NCBI RefSeq assembly: GCF_002208115.1
Contig: NZ_CP020946.1
Location: 1,240,001-1,304,000 of the forward strand
From: Bdellovibrio bacteriovorus
Lineage (GTDB): Bacteria > Bdellovibrionota > Bdellovibrionia > Bdellovibrionales > Bdellovibrionaceae
Direction: 5' to 3'
Length of the DNA: 64,000 nt
This document shows positions 53,374 through 61,437 of the stretch, piece by piece. How positions within the stretch are numbered: the stretch's first letter is position 1; each line of letters starts with the position of its first letter. A program made the position numbers and the translations under genes. A model generated the notes under the pieces. The model had not been told where the DNA came from. It saw nothing but the letters and a program-made list of their open reading frames with translations, and made no database searches.

Positions 53374-53387
53374 ATGATCGAGATCAC
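53374..53387 (-). promoter_or_regulatory. Probable FNR-type box of nrdGD
   Basis: ATGAT-CGAG-ATCAC matches four of five bases in each arm. A -10-like TATATC (53323-53328, minus strand) would put it near -64, close to a class I position (-61.5). Weaker than the other sites. Confidence 0.5.
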
Positions 53388-53458
53388 ATCACAAAAGATT
53401 TTTAAAAAAAAATCAAAAGAAGAGAGCTGAATTGTAGGGTCCAGAGAATCAACGGGGA

Positions 53459-54103
53459 TTATTTGGGACTTTGCAGAATCTGAATTTGTTTGTGATTCAT
53501 TTTGATCTGGCCTTCGTTTTCGAGTTCAGCCAGTGCGCGCGAAAAGGTTTCGGGTCTGAGACCCAGCATCAGCGCGACTTCGTGTTTTTTTCCACTCAGC
53601 TGCAGCAGTGGTTTGTTTTGCTCGCTTTGCAGGCGGCACAGATAGGACCACACACGCTCTTTTGCAGAAGGTGTGTTGATGTTTTCAATGACGTTGTTGA
53701 GGTTTGCCATCCAGCGCACCAAAGAGGCCACCACAGATTGATAGAGCAGAGGGTTTTTCTGCAGAATGTTTTGCAGTTCTTTTTTTGGCAGATAGAACAC
53801 TTCGGTGGGTTCGGTGGTCGCTGCGGTGTCAGCCTGGCGATCCTGTCCCAATAGACTGCCTTCACCAAAAGTTTTTCCGGCGCCCAGAAGACCCAGCACG
53901 ATCTCTTTCCCATTCGGAGAGATCTTTGAGATTTTCACAGTGCCCTTGGTGATCAGGAACAAACCTTTGGATTCGTCCTCCTGTTCAAACAGCAGGGCGT
54001 TCTTAGGATAGGTTTTTTTCTGAATGACGGAAAGAATCTGTTCAGTGACGTCTTCTTCCTGGGTGGAGCAGATCGGGCAGTTGTCGATGAAGCGTTTTTC
54101 CAT
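53459..54103 (-). CDS. Crp/Fnr-family regulator with FNR-type recognition helix
   Basis: The 214-residue protein has a sensor domain (ALLFEQEDESKGLFLITKGTVKISKISPNGKEIVLGLLGAGKTFGEGSLL) and an HTH whose recognition helix reads RPETFSRAL. This contains the E-x-x-S-R of FNR/DNR that reads TTGAT half-sites, so it is the best candidate to bind the dyads in this window. Two N-terminal Cys (NCPIC) are too few for a full FNR cluster. It lies ten bases after the next regulator on the same strand. Confidence 0.88.
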   Translation of the reverse strand: MEKRFIDNCPICSTQEEDVTEQILSVIQKKTYPKNALLFEQEDESKGLFLITKGTVKISKISPNGKEIVLGLLGAGKTFGEGSLLGQDRQADTAATTEPTEVFYLPKKELQNILQKNPLLYQSVVASLVRWMANLNNVIENINTPSAKERVWSYLCRLQSEQNKPLLQLSGKKHEVALMLGLRPETFSRALAELENEGQIKMNHKQIQILQSPK

Positions 54104-54113
54104 AAAGGCCGCC

Positions 54114-54815
54114 TTAGCGAATCTCCGCGCGGTCTTTCAGACGGTCGCGGGAAAGAATGCGAATGCTGCGCCCATCTGTCTGGTCAATCAGGCCGTCTTT
54201 TTCAAACTGAGACAAGGTGCGAATCACGGTTTCTGGAGTTGTGCCGGCCCACTGGGCGATTTCCCGGCGTGTCCAGTTCTGATGTGCGAAGTGATCTTGC
54301 AGGAAGATCAGGGCTTCGGCGATGCGCTCGGAAGCGCCCTTATCCATTTGGTCCATCCATTTTTCCTCGGCCATTCGCAGGTCCTTGGAAATATGAGACA
54401 GAAGCTTCATGGCCAGTTCAGGATAACTTTTGAAGATGTTCATGATTTCGGCTTTGGGAACGAAGCACAGTTCGCAGTCTTCCACCGCCACAGCCGAAGC
54501 GTGGTAAGGCTCATTGGCAAACATAGAGCGATAGCCCAGGGTGCCGCCCGGTCCGACCAGACGCAGGGTGTGAGCCGCGCCGGATGCTGAGGTCACTTCC
54601 AATTTAACCAGACCAGACTGGATGGTGAAAATACCCAAAGGATCATTGCCGGAATAAAAAATGATCTGGCCGGCTTTGAAGCGGCAGGAAACACGGGCTT
54701 TTTCAACCATCAGCAGTACATCCGGATTGGAGCACAAAATGCTGTCCAAGCGGTTGCCACAGGTTTTGCAGGATTCAAGGTTGGGTTGAGGGCCGCATTC
54801 TTTTTTGATCGACAT
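54114..54815 (-). CDS. Crp/Fnr-family regulator with N-terminal Cys cluster
   Basis: The 233-residue protein begins with several Cys (KKECG, then ESCKTCGNRLDSILC), an arrangement that could ligate a [4Fe-4S] cluster as in oxygen-sensing FNR, though spacing is not identical. Sensor and HTH follow; the recognition helix TPETVIRTL keeps Glu and Arg. It is the first gene of a two-regulator operon. No good Shine-Dalgarno precedes the ATG. The pairing suggests one O2 sensor and one NO or redox sensor sharing similar sites. Confidence 0.87.
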   Translation of the reverse strand: MSIKKECGPQPNLESCKTCGNRLDSILCSNPDVLLMVEKARVSCRFKAGQIIFYSGNDPLGIFTIQSGLVKLEVTSASGAAHTLRLVGPGGTLGYRSMFANEPYHASAVAVEDCELCFVPKAEIMNIFKSYPELAMKLLSHISKDLRMAEEKWMDQMDKGASERIAEALIFLQDHFAHQNWTRREIAQWAGTTPETVIRTLSQFEKDGLIDQTDGRSIRILSRDRLKDRAEIR

Positions 54816-54856
54816 AGAGGCAGTCTATCAGAAAAACCCATTTTCGTCATGAAAGT

Positions 54857-55849
54857 TTATTGATACTGCAGTAAGGCTGAGTGCAACAAAAGACTGTCGT
54901 CGAGACCTTGGAATAGGGGCGTATTCAGGCGCAGGGCCGCATGGTGAGCTTCGTCCGGCAGTTTCCAGGTTTTTAAGCTGGACTCAAACAAACGCTGGAA
55001 TTCGGCCTCTGAGGCTTCAGGCAGGGCTGCAGTCATGGCCAGGCCCTCCCGCCGTTTGAAGTAACCCAAAAGGACGGCCTTGAAGGTTTTCAGCAGATGC
55101 AGTGGGAAAGAGTTCATATCGGACATCAGATATTCAAATTCTTTTTTGAAAACCGGATCTGTCTGCAACATGGTCTGAATTTCTCTGAAGCCAAAGACCA
55201 CCAGCAAATGACGGCTGAATTCAATTTGCGCACGGGCTTTGGCCGGGTCGGCGAAGAAATGGTCCGCGTGAATCAAGTCATGCACGATAAAACCCAGGAC
55301 ATCGCGCCCTTCCTCAACAAATTCCTGCATTTCCGTCAGGTCCTGCAGCATCGAAACACAGCGTTGGCCTTCGGTCTGCATGCTCAATACCTCTTTGGGT
55401 GTGGGCACATAAGACAGCAGGCGCAAGGGATAAAGCCCGCTTTCCCAGGCCATCAGGGATTGAGCCACGGACAGCGGAATAGAGCGCCAGCTGTGGGAGC
55501 AGAAATAGGTTAAAAGATCATCGGGGCGCTGAAAGCGGAGCAGGGACTTTGCCTGACGCAGGTCTTCAGGGAGGTCTTTTTGCAACAATTCGTAAAAGCT
55601 CTGGCAGCTCATTCGCGAATGTGCCGGAAGGTGGGCCAGGGGTTTGTTGTGCGGGCCTCCAAGAAAGTCTTTGGGGCGGCGTAAAAAGCTGAACACCAAA
55701 ATGTAAATTGCCGCGATTTCCGCATCAGACAAGGATTTGCTCTGCCACAGACGCATAAAAACCTGCAGGCACTTGTGGGCCAGCGGGCTTGTGTTTTTCA
55801 GGAATTCGTCCTCCAGAAGACGATGACGGAATCGGCCGACGCGTAACAT
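54857..55849 (-). CDS. Hypothetical protein, helical, unknown
   Basis: The 330-residue protein is soluble, without signal peptide or membrane segments, and mostly helical. A His/Asp-rich block in its middle (FIVHDLIHADHFF) could bind metal; several other His/Cys lie in DLLTYFCSHSW. I do not recognise the family. It lies 41 bases upstream of the two-regulator operon on the same strand. The ATG has no evident ribosome binding site. Confidence 0.65.
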   Translation of the reverse strand: MLRVGRFRHRLLEDEFLKNTSPLAHKCLQVFMRLWQSKSLSDAEIAAIYILVFSFLRRPKDFLGGPHNKPLAHLPAHSRMSCQSFYELLQKDLPEDLRQAKSLLRFQRPDDLLTYFCSHSWRSIPLSVAQSLMAWESGLYPLRLLSYVPTPKEVLSMQTEGQRCVSMLQDLTEMQEFVEEGRDVLGFIVHDLIHADHFFADPAKARAQIEFSRHLLVVFGFREIQTMLQTDPVFKKEFEYLMSDMNSFPLHLLKTFKAVLLGYFKRREGLAMTAALPEASEAEFQRLFESSLKTWKLPDEAHHAALRLNTPLFQGLDDSLLLHSALLQYQ

Positions 55850-55965
55850 AATCGGATTTGTAGCGGAGCCGTTAACAGAAGTCTAACAAATAAACTCTTT
55901 GCCAAGGCCCTAATATCCTTTTCTAATAAGGAAACAACGATGCTCTAAAAGGATTTGGAGACTTC

Positions 55966-56811
55966 ATGAAGAAAACGCTTCTTGTGATGATGTTGGTGGC
56001 CACCTCGGGAACTTCAAAGGCCCTGGCAGAAGAAAATCTCGCCAACCCCCGTTTCGATGACTATTACACAGTCAGGGAATCCATTTCCTCTCCTGCCGAA
56101 AACTTCACCGGTCCTTGGGACGCGGTTCAAAACCTGCTGCAGCAAAATGAAGAATTTTTCACCGAGCTTCGCACTCGTTTTTATTCTCTGGTGCGCTTTG
56201 ATCATCACACCGACGGATACGGAAATGTCGGGGAGCGATACAACCGCGCCAAACATTTTGGTGGCTGGTTGAATGATCACCGTGATGAAGACTGCTACAA
56301 TACGCGCGCCAAAGTTCTGATGCGTGATTCAGAGGTGCCTGTGGGCTTTGCCTCCAACGGCTGCACAGTTTCCACGGGGCAGTGGCAGGATCCGTATGGT
56401 GATCGCCAGTATTCCCGCGCCAGCGATATTCAGATTGATCACTTTGTGCCGTTGAAAAATGCCTATATCAGCGGCGCTCACAAGTGGAGCCGCACCAAAC
56501 GCTGTCTTTACTCCAATTATCTGGGGAATGAATTCCATCTTCTGTCTGTTTTCGGAAAAGAGAACGCTTCCAAGAGTGACAAAACTCCGGAAGGATACAT
56601 GCCGCCGAATCCGGGCTATCGTTGTCAGTATCTGGTGCAGTGGTTGAAGGTGAAAATGATCTGGTCGCTGGGGCTGACACCGCCGGAAAAGGACACGGTT
56701 TTGCGACTGGCCAGTGAAAACCGCTGTGACTTGAATGATTTTGTCTATAGCGAAGGGGACTTGCAGAATCAGCGCCGTTTTATGAATGAGAATATGGCTC
56801 TGTGCGAATAG
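55966..56811 (+). CDS. Secreted HNH-type nuclease (DUF1524/GmrSD-like)
   Basis: A signal peptide (LLVMMLVATSGTSKALA) precedes a 260-residue mature protein. The nuclease core is DIQIDHFVPLKNAYISGAHKW with the catalytic DH, then GNEFHLLSVFGKENASKSDKTPEGYMPP, where Asn and His/Lys complete an HNH-like metal site. Related proteins are extracellular DNases. Four or more Cys suggest disulfides. GGAG is five bases before the ATG. Degradation of prey DNA is a natural but inferred role. Confidence 0.87.
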   Translation: MKKTLLVMMLVATSGTSKALAEENLANPRFDDYYTVRESISSPAENFTGPWDAVQNLLQQNEEFFTELRTRFYSLVRFDHHTDGYGNVGERYNRAKHFGGWLNDHRDEDCYNTRAKVLMRDSEVPVGFASNGCTVSTGQWQDPYGDRQYSRASDIQIDHFVPLKNAYISGAHKWSRTKRCLYSNYLGNEFHLLSVFGKENASKSDKTPEGYMPPNPGYRCQYLVQWLKVKMIWSLGLTPPEKDTVLRLASENRCDLNDFVYSEGDLQNQRRFMNENMALCE

Positions 56812-56850
56812 GTTCACTCTGAGAATATGGAAAGATTAAGAAACAAATAA

Positions 56851-56890
56851 GGAGCGGATTTTCTCCTGATCCCCCTCAAATCCCCGCTCC
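56851..56890 (+). terminator. Hairpin after the nuclease gene
   Basis: GGAGCGGATTT pairs with AAAT-CC-CCGCTCC (two-base bulge). No T-run follows, so it may be a factor-dependent terminator or a leader structure for the next gene. Confidence 0.4.
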
Positions 56891-56909
56891 GGGTGCCGAT
56901 AAGAGCCTC

Positions 56910-57641
56910 ATGAAAACAGTTCTTTTCTTATTCGGCCTATTCGGAGCCCTCGGGGCGGGAGCACAGGAAACCTGTCCCAACTCCAAAAGCACTGTCAAGG
57001 ATCTGCAAAGTCTTTGCGATGAGCTTAATAAATCCAATCAGACCCACTGTAAAGTCAATGCGCCGGCGAAAACCGAGTCGGTGCCGACAATCACTTATGG
57101 GCTTTTAAGTGCCTCCGGAAAAATGAAGTCTCTGTTTGAGAAAATGGAAGGCATGCAAAAAGCCTTTCTGGCGGAAGCCGGAGGGTGTCCCGGGGGCTGT
57201 TCGCGCATCAATGCTCCGGTGGTTGAGATATCCACGCAACCCACTGCCGTGGTTAAACACGCTTCCTGCCCGGATCAATACACGGCGCTGAAACTCAGCT
57301 CCCAGGAACAACAGCGCTTTGCCATCGGCCAAAGCGGCGACTATTTCAAAAAATCATTCCGCCTGCGTGCGGATTCAAAAAAATGCCAGGAAGCGGCCAC
57401 GACCTACGCGCAAGAAACCCTGATGGGTGAAAATGAACTGGGCTCATTCCTTGAGGACTCAAAATGCAAGTCGCCGTGCTCGTATTCATCCGTCATTCGT
57501 CTGAAAACCCGCAGCGCTGGCAAAGGCGAGTGTGCTGTGGATCTGGAGCTGGCTGTGCAGTGCGGTTCTCCGAAAAAAGACCGCGAGTGGCAGACTCAAG
57601 CCAAGTTGACCAAAACATTCAGCTGTGAGGTGGCACAATGA
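56910..57641 (+). CDS. Secreted Cys-rich protein, unknown
   Basis: The 243-residue product has a signal peptide (VLFLFGLFGALGAGAQ) and at least ten Cys in the mature part, in spaced pairs (GGCPGGCSRINAP, KCKSPCS). It is probably a disulfide-stabilised periplasmic or extracellular protein. No known motif is recognised. It overlaps the next gene by four bases. Confidence 0.7.
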   Translation: MKTVLFLFGLFGALGAGAQETCPNSKSTVKDLQSLCDELNKSNQTHCKVNAPAKTESVPTITYGLLSASGKMKSLFEKMEGMQKAFLAEAGGCPGGCSRINAPVVEISTQPTAVVKHASCPDQYTALKLSSQEQQRFAIGQSGDYFKKSFRLRADSKKCQEAATTYAQETLMGENELGSFLEDSKCKSPCSYSSVIRLKTRSAGKGECAVDLELAVQCGSPKKDREWQTQAKLTKTFSCEVAQ

Positions 57642-57931
57642 GAACCCTTTTGATTGTGTTGGTGATGTCGACATCCGTGGTTCACGCCGGCGTCTGCAAG
57701 GACTCCGATCAGGGGTTGATCCCGGAGGCCGCGGGCAAAGTCATTTATTCTTTGGGTGATGAGAATTGCCTGGGGGACAGCTGCTATCGTCAGGTGGTGA
57801 AAGAGTTTGACCGCTGTCTGGATTCGCAAAAGCTTTTGGAGTTTGCCTGTCAGCAGGGGGAAATCATGGAAAAAGAAATCCTCTGCGCGCCCGATCAAGC
57901 CTGCCGCCAAGGCGCTTGTGTCAAGAAGTAG
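57638..57931 (+). CDS. Small secreted Cys-rich protein, coupled to the preceding gene
   Basis: The 97-residue product has a signal peptide (LLIVLVMSTSVVHAG) and eight Cys, ending CAPDQACRQGACVKK. The start overlaps the stop of the preceding gene (ATGA) with GAGG upstream, so the two secreted Cys-rich proteins are made together and may interact. Family unknown. Confidence 0.7.
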   Translation: MRTLLIVLVMSTSVVHAGVCKDSDQGLIPEAAGKVIYSLGDENCLGDSCYRQVVKEFDRCLDSQKLLEFACQQGEIMEKEILCAPDQACRQGACVKK

Positions 57932-58013
57932 CAGACTTGGACTCGGGGCAAAATCGCACGGGTTTTTCCGGTTCTGTTTGGCAGGGGTTTTTGTCTCTGT
58001 GTAATATGTCCGA

Positions 58014-59303
58014 ATGACATACACAACGATTGAACTCATCGGAACAATTCTATTTGGTTTGGCAGTCATTCACACCTTTATGGTGGGGCGAATTTTAGCC
58101 TGGTCTCATCACTTCCCCAAAGATTCACTATGGAGCAACTTCCTGCACCTGCTGGGGGAGATTGAGGCGGTTTTTGCCATCTGGGCCGCCTTGTTCATGG
58201 CCATCTTTATCAGCCTGGAGGGCTGGACATCGGCTATGGATTATCAGAGCAATCTGAACTTTATTGAACCGTTCTTTATTTTTGCCATCATGGTGGTGTG
58301 CTCGACGCGCCCGGTGCTGGCGGCGGGACGCAAGGGGATTTTGTTCATTTCTTCCCTGATTCAAAAAGTCTTCCGCACACCGGCGGTTTTGACAGATATA
58401 TTTGTCGTGCTGATTCTGGGGCCGCTCAGTGGCAGTTTTATCACTGAGCCTGCGGCAATGACAGTGACGGCGTTTATGCTGAATTCGATGCTGCAGAAAG
58501 AAAGCAGCAAGTTGATTTATGGCCTGATTGCCGTCTTGTTCGTGAATATTTCCATCGGCGGGGCGCTGACTCCGTTTGCCGCGCCTCCGATTCTGATGGT
58601 GGCGGGGAAATGGAACTGGGACTTTACCTTTGTCATGAGTAACTTTGGCTGGAAGAGTGCGATCGCGGTTGTGATCAACACCGCTCTTTTGATTGCGGTC
58701 TTCCGCAAGCAGTTGAGCGAGGGGTGTATCACTTTGCGTGAGGTGGAAACTCGTCTGGCGGGTTCGCAGGCGGCGATTCCTGTGCCGGTGACCTTGGTGC
58801 ACTTGTTGTTCCTGACAGGGATTGTGGTGACTGCGCACTATCAGAATGCCTTTATGGGGATCTTCCTTTTGTTCCTGGGGGTGGCTGCGGTGACCCAGCG
58901 CTATCAGGATTCTTTGCGTTTGAAAGAAAGTCTGCTGGTGGCCATGTTCCTGGGCGGTATCATTCAGTTTGGCGCTTTCCAGAAGTGGTGGCTGGCGCCC
59001 TTGCTGGGCAGCATGAGTGATCTTTTGTTGTTTAAAGGTGCTGTGGGATTGACAGCGATCACCGACAACGCGGCTTTGACTTATCTCGGGTCCCAGGTGG
59101 AAGGATTGAGTGATTCCAGCAAATACGCGCTGGTGGCCGGGGCAATCGCCGGGGGGGGATTGACGATCATAGCCAACGCGCCGAATGCGGCCGGTTATTC
59201 TATTCTAAGCCACAAATTCCCGGGTGGGATCAAGCCTTTGAATCTTCTTGTTGCTGCTTTGGTGCCCACAACTGTGGCCGTTGTTTGTTTATGGCTGTTG
59301 TAA
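58014..59303 (+). CDS. Putative Na+/H+ antiporter
   Basis: The 429-residue protein has about 11 membrane segments and two related half-motifs: PLSGSFITEPAAMTVTAFML with ISIGGALTPFAAPPI, and AITDNAALTYLGSQ with GGGLTIIANAPNAAGYSIL. These fit the putative Na+/H+ antiporter family (formerly DUF1504). It would export Na+ in exchange for protons. No clear Shine-Dalgarno is present. Confidence 0.85.
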   Translation: MTYTTIELIGTILFGLAVIHTFMVGRILAWSHHFPKDSLWSNFLHLLGEIEAVFAIWAALFMAIFISLEGWTSAMDYQSNLNFIEPFFIFAIMVVCSTRPVLAAGRKGILFISSLIQKVFRTPAVLTDIFVVLILGPLSGSFITEPAAMTVTAFMLNSMLQKESSKLIYGLIAVLFVNISIGGALTPFAAPPILMVAGKWNWDFTFVMSNFGWKSAIAVVINTALLIAVFRKQLSEGCITLREVETRLAGSQAAIPVPVTLVHLLFLTGIVVTAHYQNAFMGIFLLFLGVAAVTQRYQDSLRLKESLLVAMFLGGIIQFGAFQKWWLAPLLGSMSDLLLFKGAVGLTAITDNAALTYLGSQVEGLSDSSKYALVAGAIAGGGLTIIANAPNAAGYSILSHKFPGGIKPLNLLVAALVPTTVAVVCLWLL

Positions 59304-59332
59304 GACATTTGTAAACTGAGGTCCTAACTTGG

Positions 59333-59362
59333 AAGCCATCTGATTATCAGGTGGCTTTTTTG
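59333..59362 (+). terminator. Intrinsic terminator after the antiporter
   Basis: A ten-pair stem AGCCATCTGA/TCAGGTGGCT (one G-T pair), a three-base loop and a run of six T lie just before the kinase gene. Confidence 0.88.
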
Positions 59363-59387
59363 ATTTTTACCCTGTTAAGATTTCTCA

Positions 59388-61199
59388 ATGGAATCTCGTT
59401 ACGAAGCCCTCTTTGAATTGTCCAATGACATGATTGGTGTCTTTGGCGAAGACTGGCGTCCGACAAAACTGAATAATGTTTGGTCGGAAGTTTTGGGATG
59501 GTCCCATGAAGAGTTGATGCAAATTCCTTTCAATGAGTTGATTCATCCCGAAGACGTCAAAAACATTGTCAGTCGTTATGAAAAAATCAGAAAAGGGGAT
59601 GTGCTCCGCAACTTCCTGCTGCGCTATCGCTGCAAGGATGGTCACTATAAATTCCTGTCCTGGAACTATCAGTTTGATCCGGTCACCAACGAGGCTCTGT
59701 GTGTTGTCAAGGATACGACTCCGCAGAAAATCTTCACTGAGATTTCGGGTCAGGCCAACGCCGAGGCGCCGATCGGGACCTGGAGCATAGATCTGACTAC
59801 AGGCAAACATTTCTGGTCCCGTGCTCTGTATGATATTTTCGAGGTGGATCCGGACACCTATGATCTGGACCGTCTGCGTGGATTTGAAATGATCGCCGAA
59901 AAAGACCGCTCCCTGATGATGGAAACTCATCGCCGTCTGATGGAGCAGGGGACGGACTATGACGTGGAAGTGACGGTTTGTTCCGGCAAGGGGCGGGTGT
60001 TCCCGGCCCGTGTGATGGGGACAGCGCTGCGGCAAGAGGGGCGCATCGTGCAGATCTATGGTCTGATGTACGACGTCGCCCAACGGCGGCATGTTGAAAA
60101 AGAGCTGCGCTATCAGCAGTTTTTGCTGAGGATGTTTTTGCAGTCGTCTCCGGCCATTGTTTACGTCAAGGATTTGCAGGGACGTTACCTGTTGGTCAGT
60201 CCAACTTTTGAAAATCTGGTCGGCAAGAGAAGTGTTGAGCTGGTTGGCAAAACAGATGCGCAGATCTTCGGTGTCGAGGACGCACGCAGGTTTTCCGATT
60301 CAGACAACCAGTTGATTCAAGAGCAGCAGCCGCGCAGCTACGAAGAAAAGCTGACCTTCCATGATGGCTCACAAAAATATTATCTGTCAGAAAAGTTTCC
60401 GTTGCGGGACGAAGATGGTCATCTAATTGCGATCGCCGGGGTTTCCACCGATATCACCGAGCTGCACCGCTACCAGCAGGAGTTGGAGCGTGCCAAAGAG
60501 GCGGCCGAAGCCGGCACTCGTGCCAAGTCGGAGTTCCTGGCCAACATGAGTCACGAAATTCGCACGCCGATGAACTCGATCATGGGTATGTCGGAGCTTT
60601 TGCTGGACACGGAGCTCAGTCCTGATCAGCGCCAGTTTGTGACAATTCTGACCCGGGCCTCTTCAAGTCTTTTGAACCTGATTAACGATATTCTGGATCT
60701 GTCCAAGATTGAGTCGGGTTTGATGGTGATTGAAAAAGTTCCGTTCAGCGTGCGGGAATCCGTGCGCCGGGCTTTGGAGCTTTTGATGATCCGTGCCGTG
60801 GAAAAGAAGCTGGATCTGAAGCTGGAAATCGATCCTCAGGTGCCCGAAAAGATTCTTGGCGATGCCACGCGCTTTCAGCAGGTGCTGATCAATCTGATTG
60901 GCAACGGCCTGAAATTCACCACTCACGGCGAGGTGCGGGTGCAATTGAAGGTGAACGGCCATCAGTTGTGGGTTGGGGTTAAGGACACGGGCATTGGCAT
61001 GGCACCAGAGCAAATGCAGGGGCTCTTTACACGTTTTTCACAAGGGGATTCCTCGATCACGCGCCGCTTCGGTGGCACGGGCCTGGGCTTGAGTATCAGC
61101 AAGCAGCTGGTCGAGAAAATGGGCGGAACTATTGGTGTTACCAGTGAAATCGGCCATGGGTCGGTTTTCTACTTTACGCTACCTCTGGGATCAAAATAA
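59388..61199 (+). CDS. Soluble histidine kinase with three PAS domains
   Basis: The 603-residue protein has three PAS/PAC units (about 5-115, 125-235 and 245-365), a dimerisation/phosphoacceptor domain with His389 in FLANMSHEIRTPMN, and a complete ATPase domain (N box NLIGNGLKFT, G1 VKDTGIGMAP, F box LFTRFSQGD, G2 GGTGLGLSI). It has no membrane segments and no receiver domain, so a separate response regulator must exist; none is adjacent. It probably senses a cytoplasmic signal such as redox state or a small ligand. Confidence 0.9.
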   Translation: MESRYEALFELSNDMIGVFGEDWRPTKLNNVWSEVLGWSHEELMQIPFNELIHPEDVKNIVSRYEKIRKGDVLRNFLLRYRCKDGHYKFLSWNYQFDPVTNEALCVVKDTTPQKIFTEISGQANAEAPIGTWSIDLTTGKHFWSRALYDIFEVDPDTYDLDRLRGFEMIAEKDRSLMMETHRRLMEQGTDYDVEVTVCSGKGRVFPARVMGTALRQEGRIVQIYGLMYDVAQRRHVEKELRYQQFLLRMFLQSSPAIVYVKDLQGRYLLVSPTFENLVGKRSVELVGKTDAQIFGVEDARRFSDSDNQLIQEQQPRSYEEKLTFHDGSQKYYLSEKFPLRDEDGHLIAIAGVSTDITELHRYQQELERAKEAAEAGTRAKSEFLANMSHEIRTPMNSIMGMSELLLDTELSPDQRQFVTILTRASSSLLNLINDILDLSKIESGLMVIEKVPFSVRESVRRALELLMIRAVEKKLDLKLEIDPQVPEKILGDATRFQQVLINLIGNGLKFTTHGEVRVQLKVNGHQLWVGVKDTGIGMAPEQMQGLFTRFSQGDSSITRRFGGTGLGLSISKQLVEKMGGTIGVTSEIGHGSVFYFTLPLGSK

Positions 61200-61225
61200 G
61201 AGTCTTTGGTTTTTATTTTAGGAGG

Positions 61226-61249
61226 GGGCTAGACAAGCCCTTTTTCTTT
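61226..61249 (+). terminator. Short intrinsic terminator after the kinase
   Basis: GGGCT-AGACA-AGCCC followed by TTTTTCTTT. The stem has only five pairs but the T-run is good. Confidence 0.6.
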
Positions 61250-61289
61250 GGATAGGCTTTAAACATCTCACACAAGAGAGGAGGACCAC

Positions 61290-61343
61290 ATGATTATGAT
61301 GAATATCAGCTCACTGATGGGCCTTCTTCTGTCACAGTTCTAA
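61290..61343 (+). CDS. Possible 17-residue leader peptide
   Basis: ATG at 61290 is preceded by AGGAGG at five bases, the best ribosome binding site of this area. The frame encodes only MIMMNISSLMGLLLSQF before TAA. It lies 94 bases before the ABC exporter, whose own start has a poor site, so it may be a regulatory leader whose translation controls the exporter. A chance ORF cannot be excluded. Confidence 0.5.
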   Translation: MIMMNISSLMGLLLSQF

Positions 61344-61367
61344 GGTCATTTGTTCATTTAAGAACTG
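61335..61367 (+). promoter_or_regulatory. Inverted repeat at the end of the leader ORF
   Basis: CAGTTCT (covering the last leader codons) and AGAACTG pair across 19 bases. A ribosome halted in the leader would block this pairing, as expected for attenuation. No terminator T-run follows directly. Confidence 0.4.
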
Positions 61368-61437
61368 ATCTTATTCTTCTGCACAATTAAATATTTGACT
61401 GTTTTTTTCGCCCGTTTGGGGCAGTTATGGATTCGTT

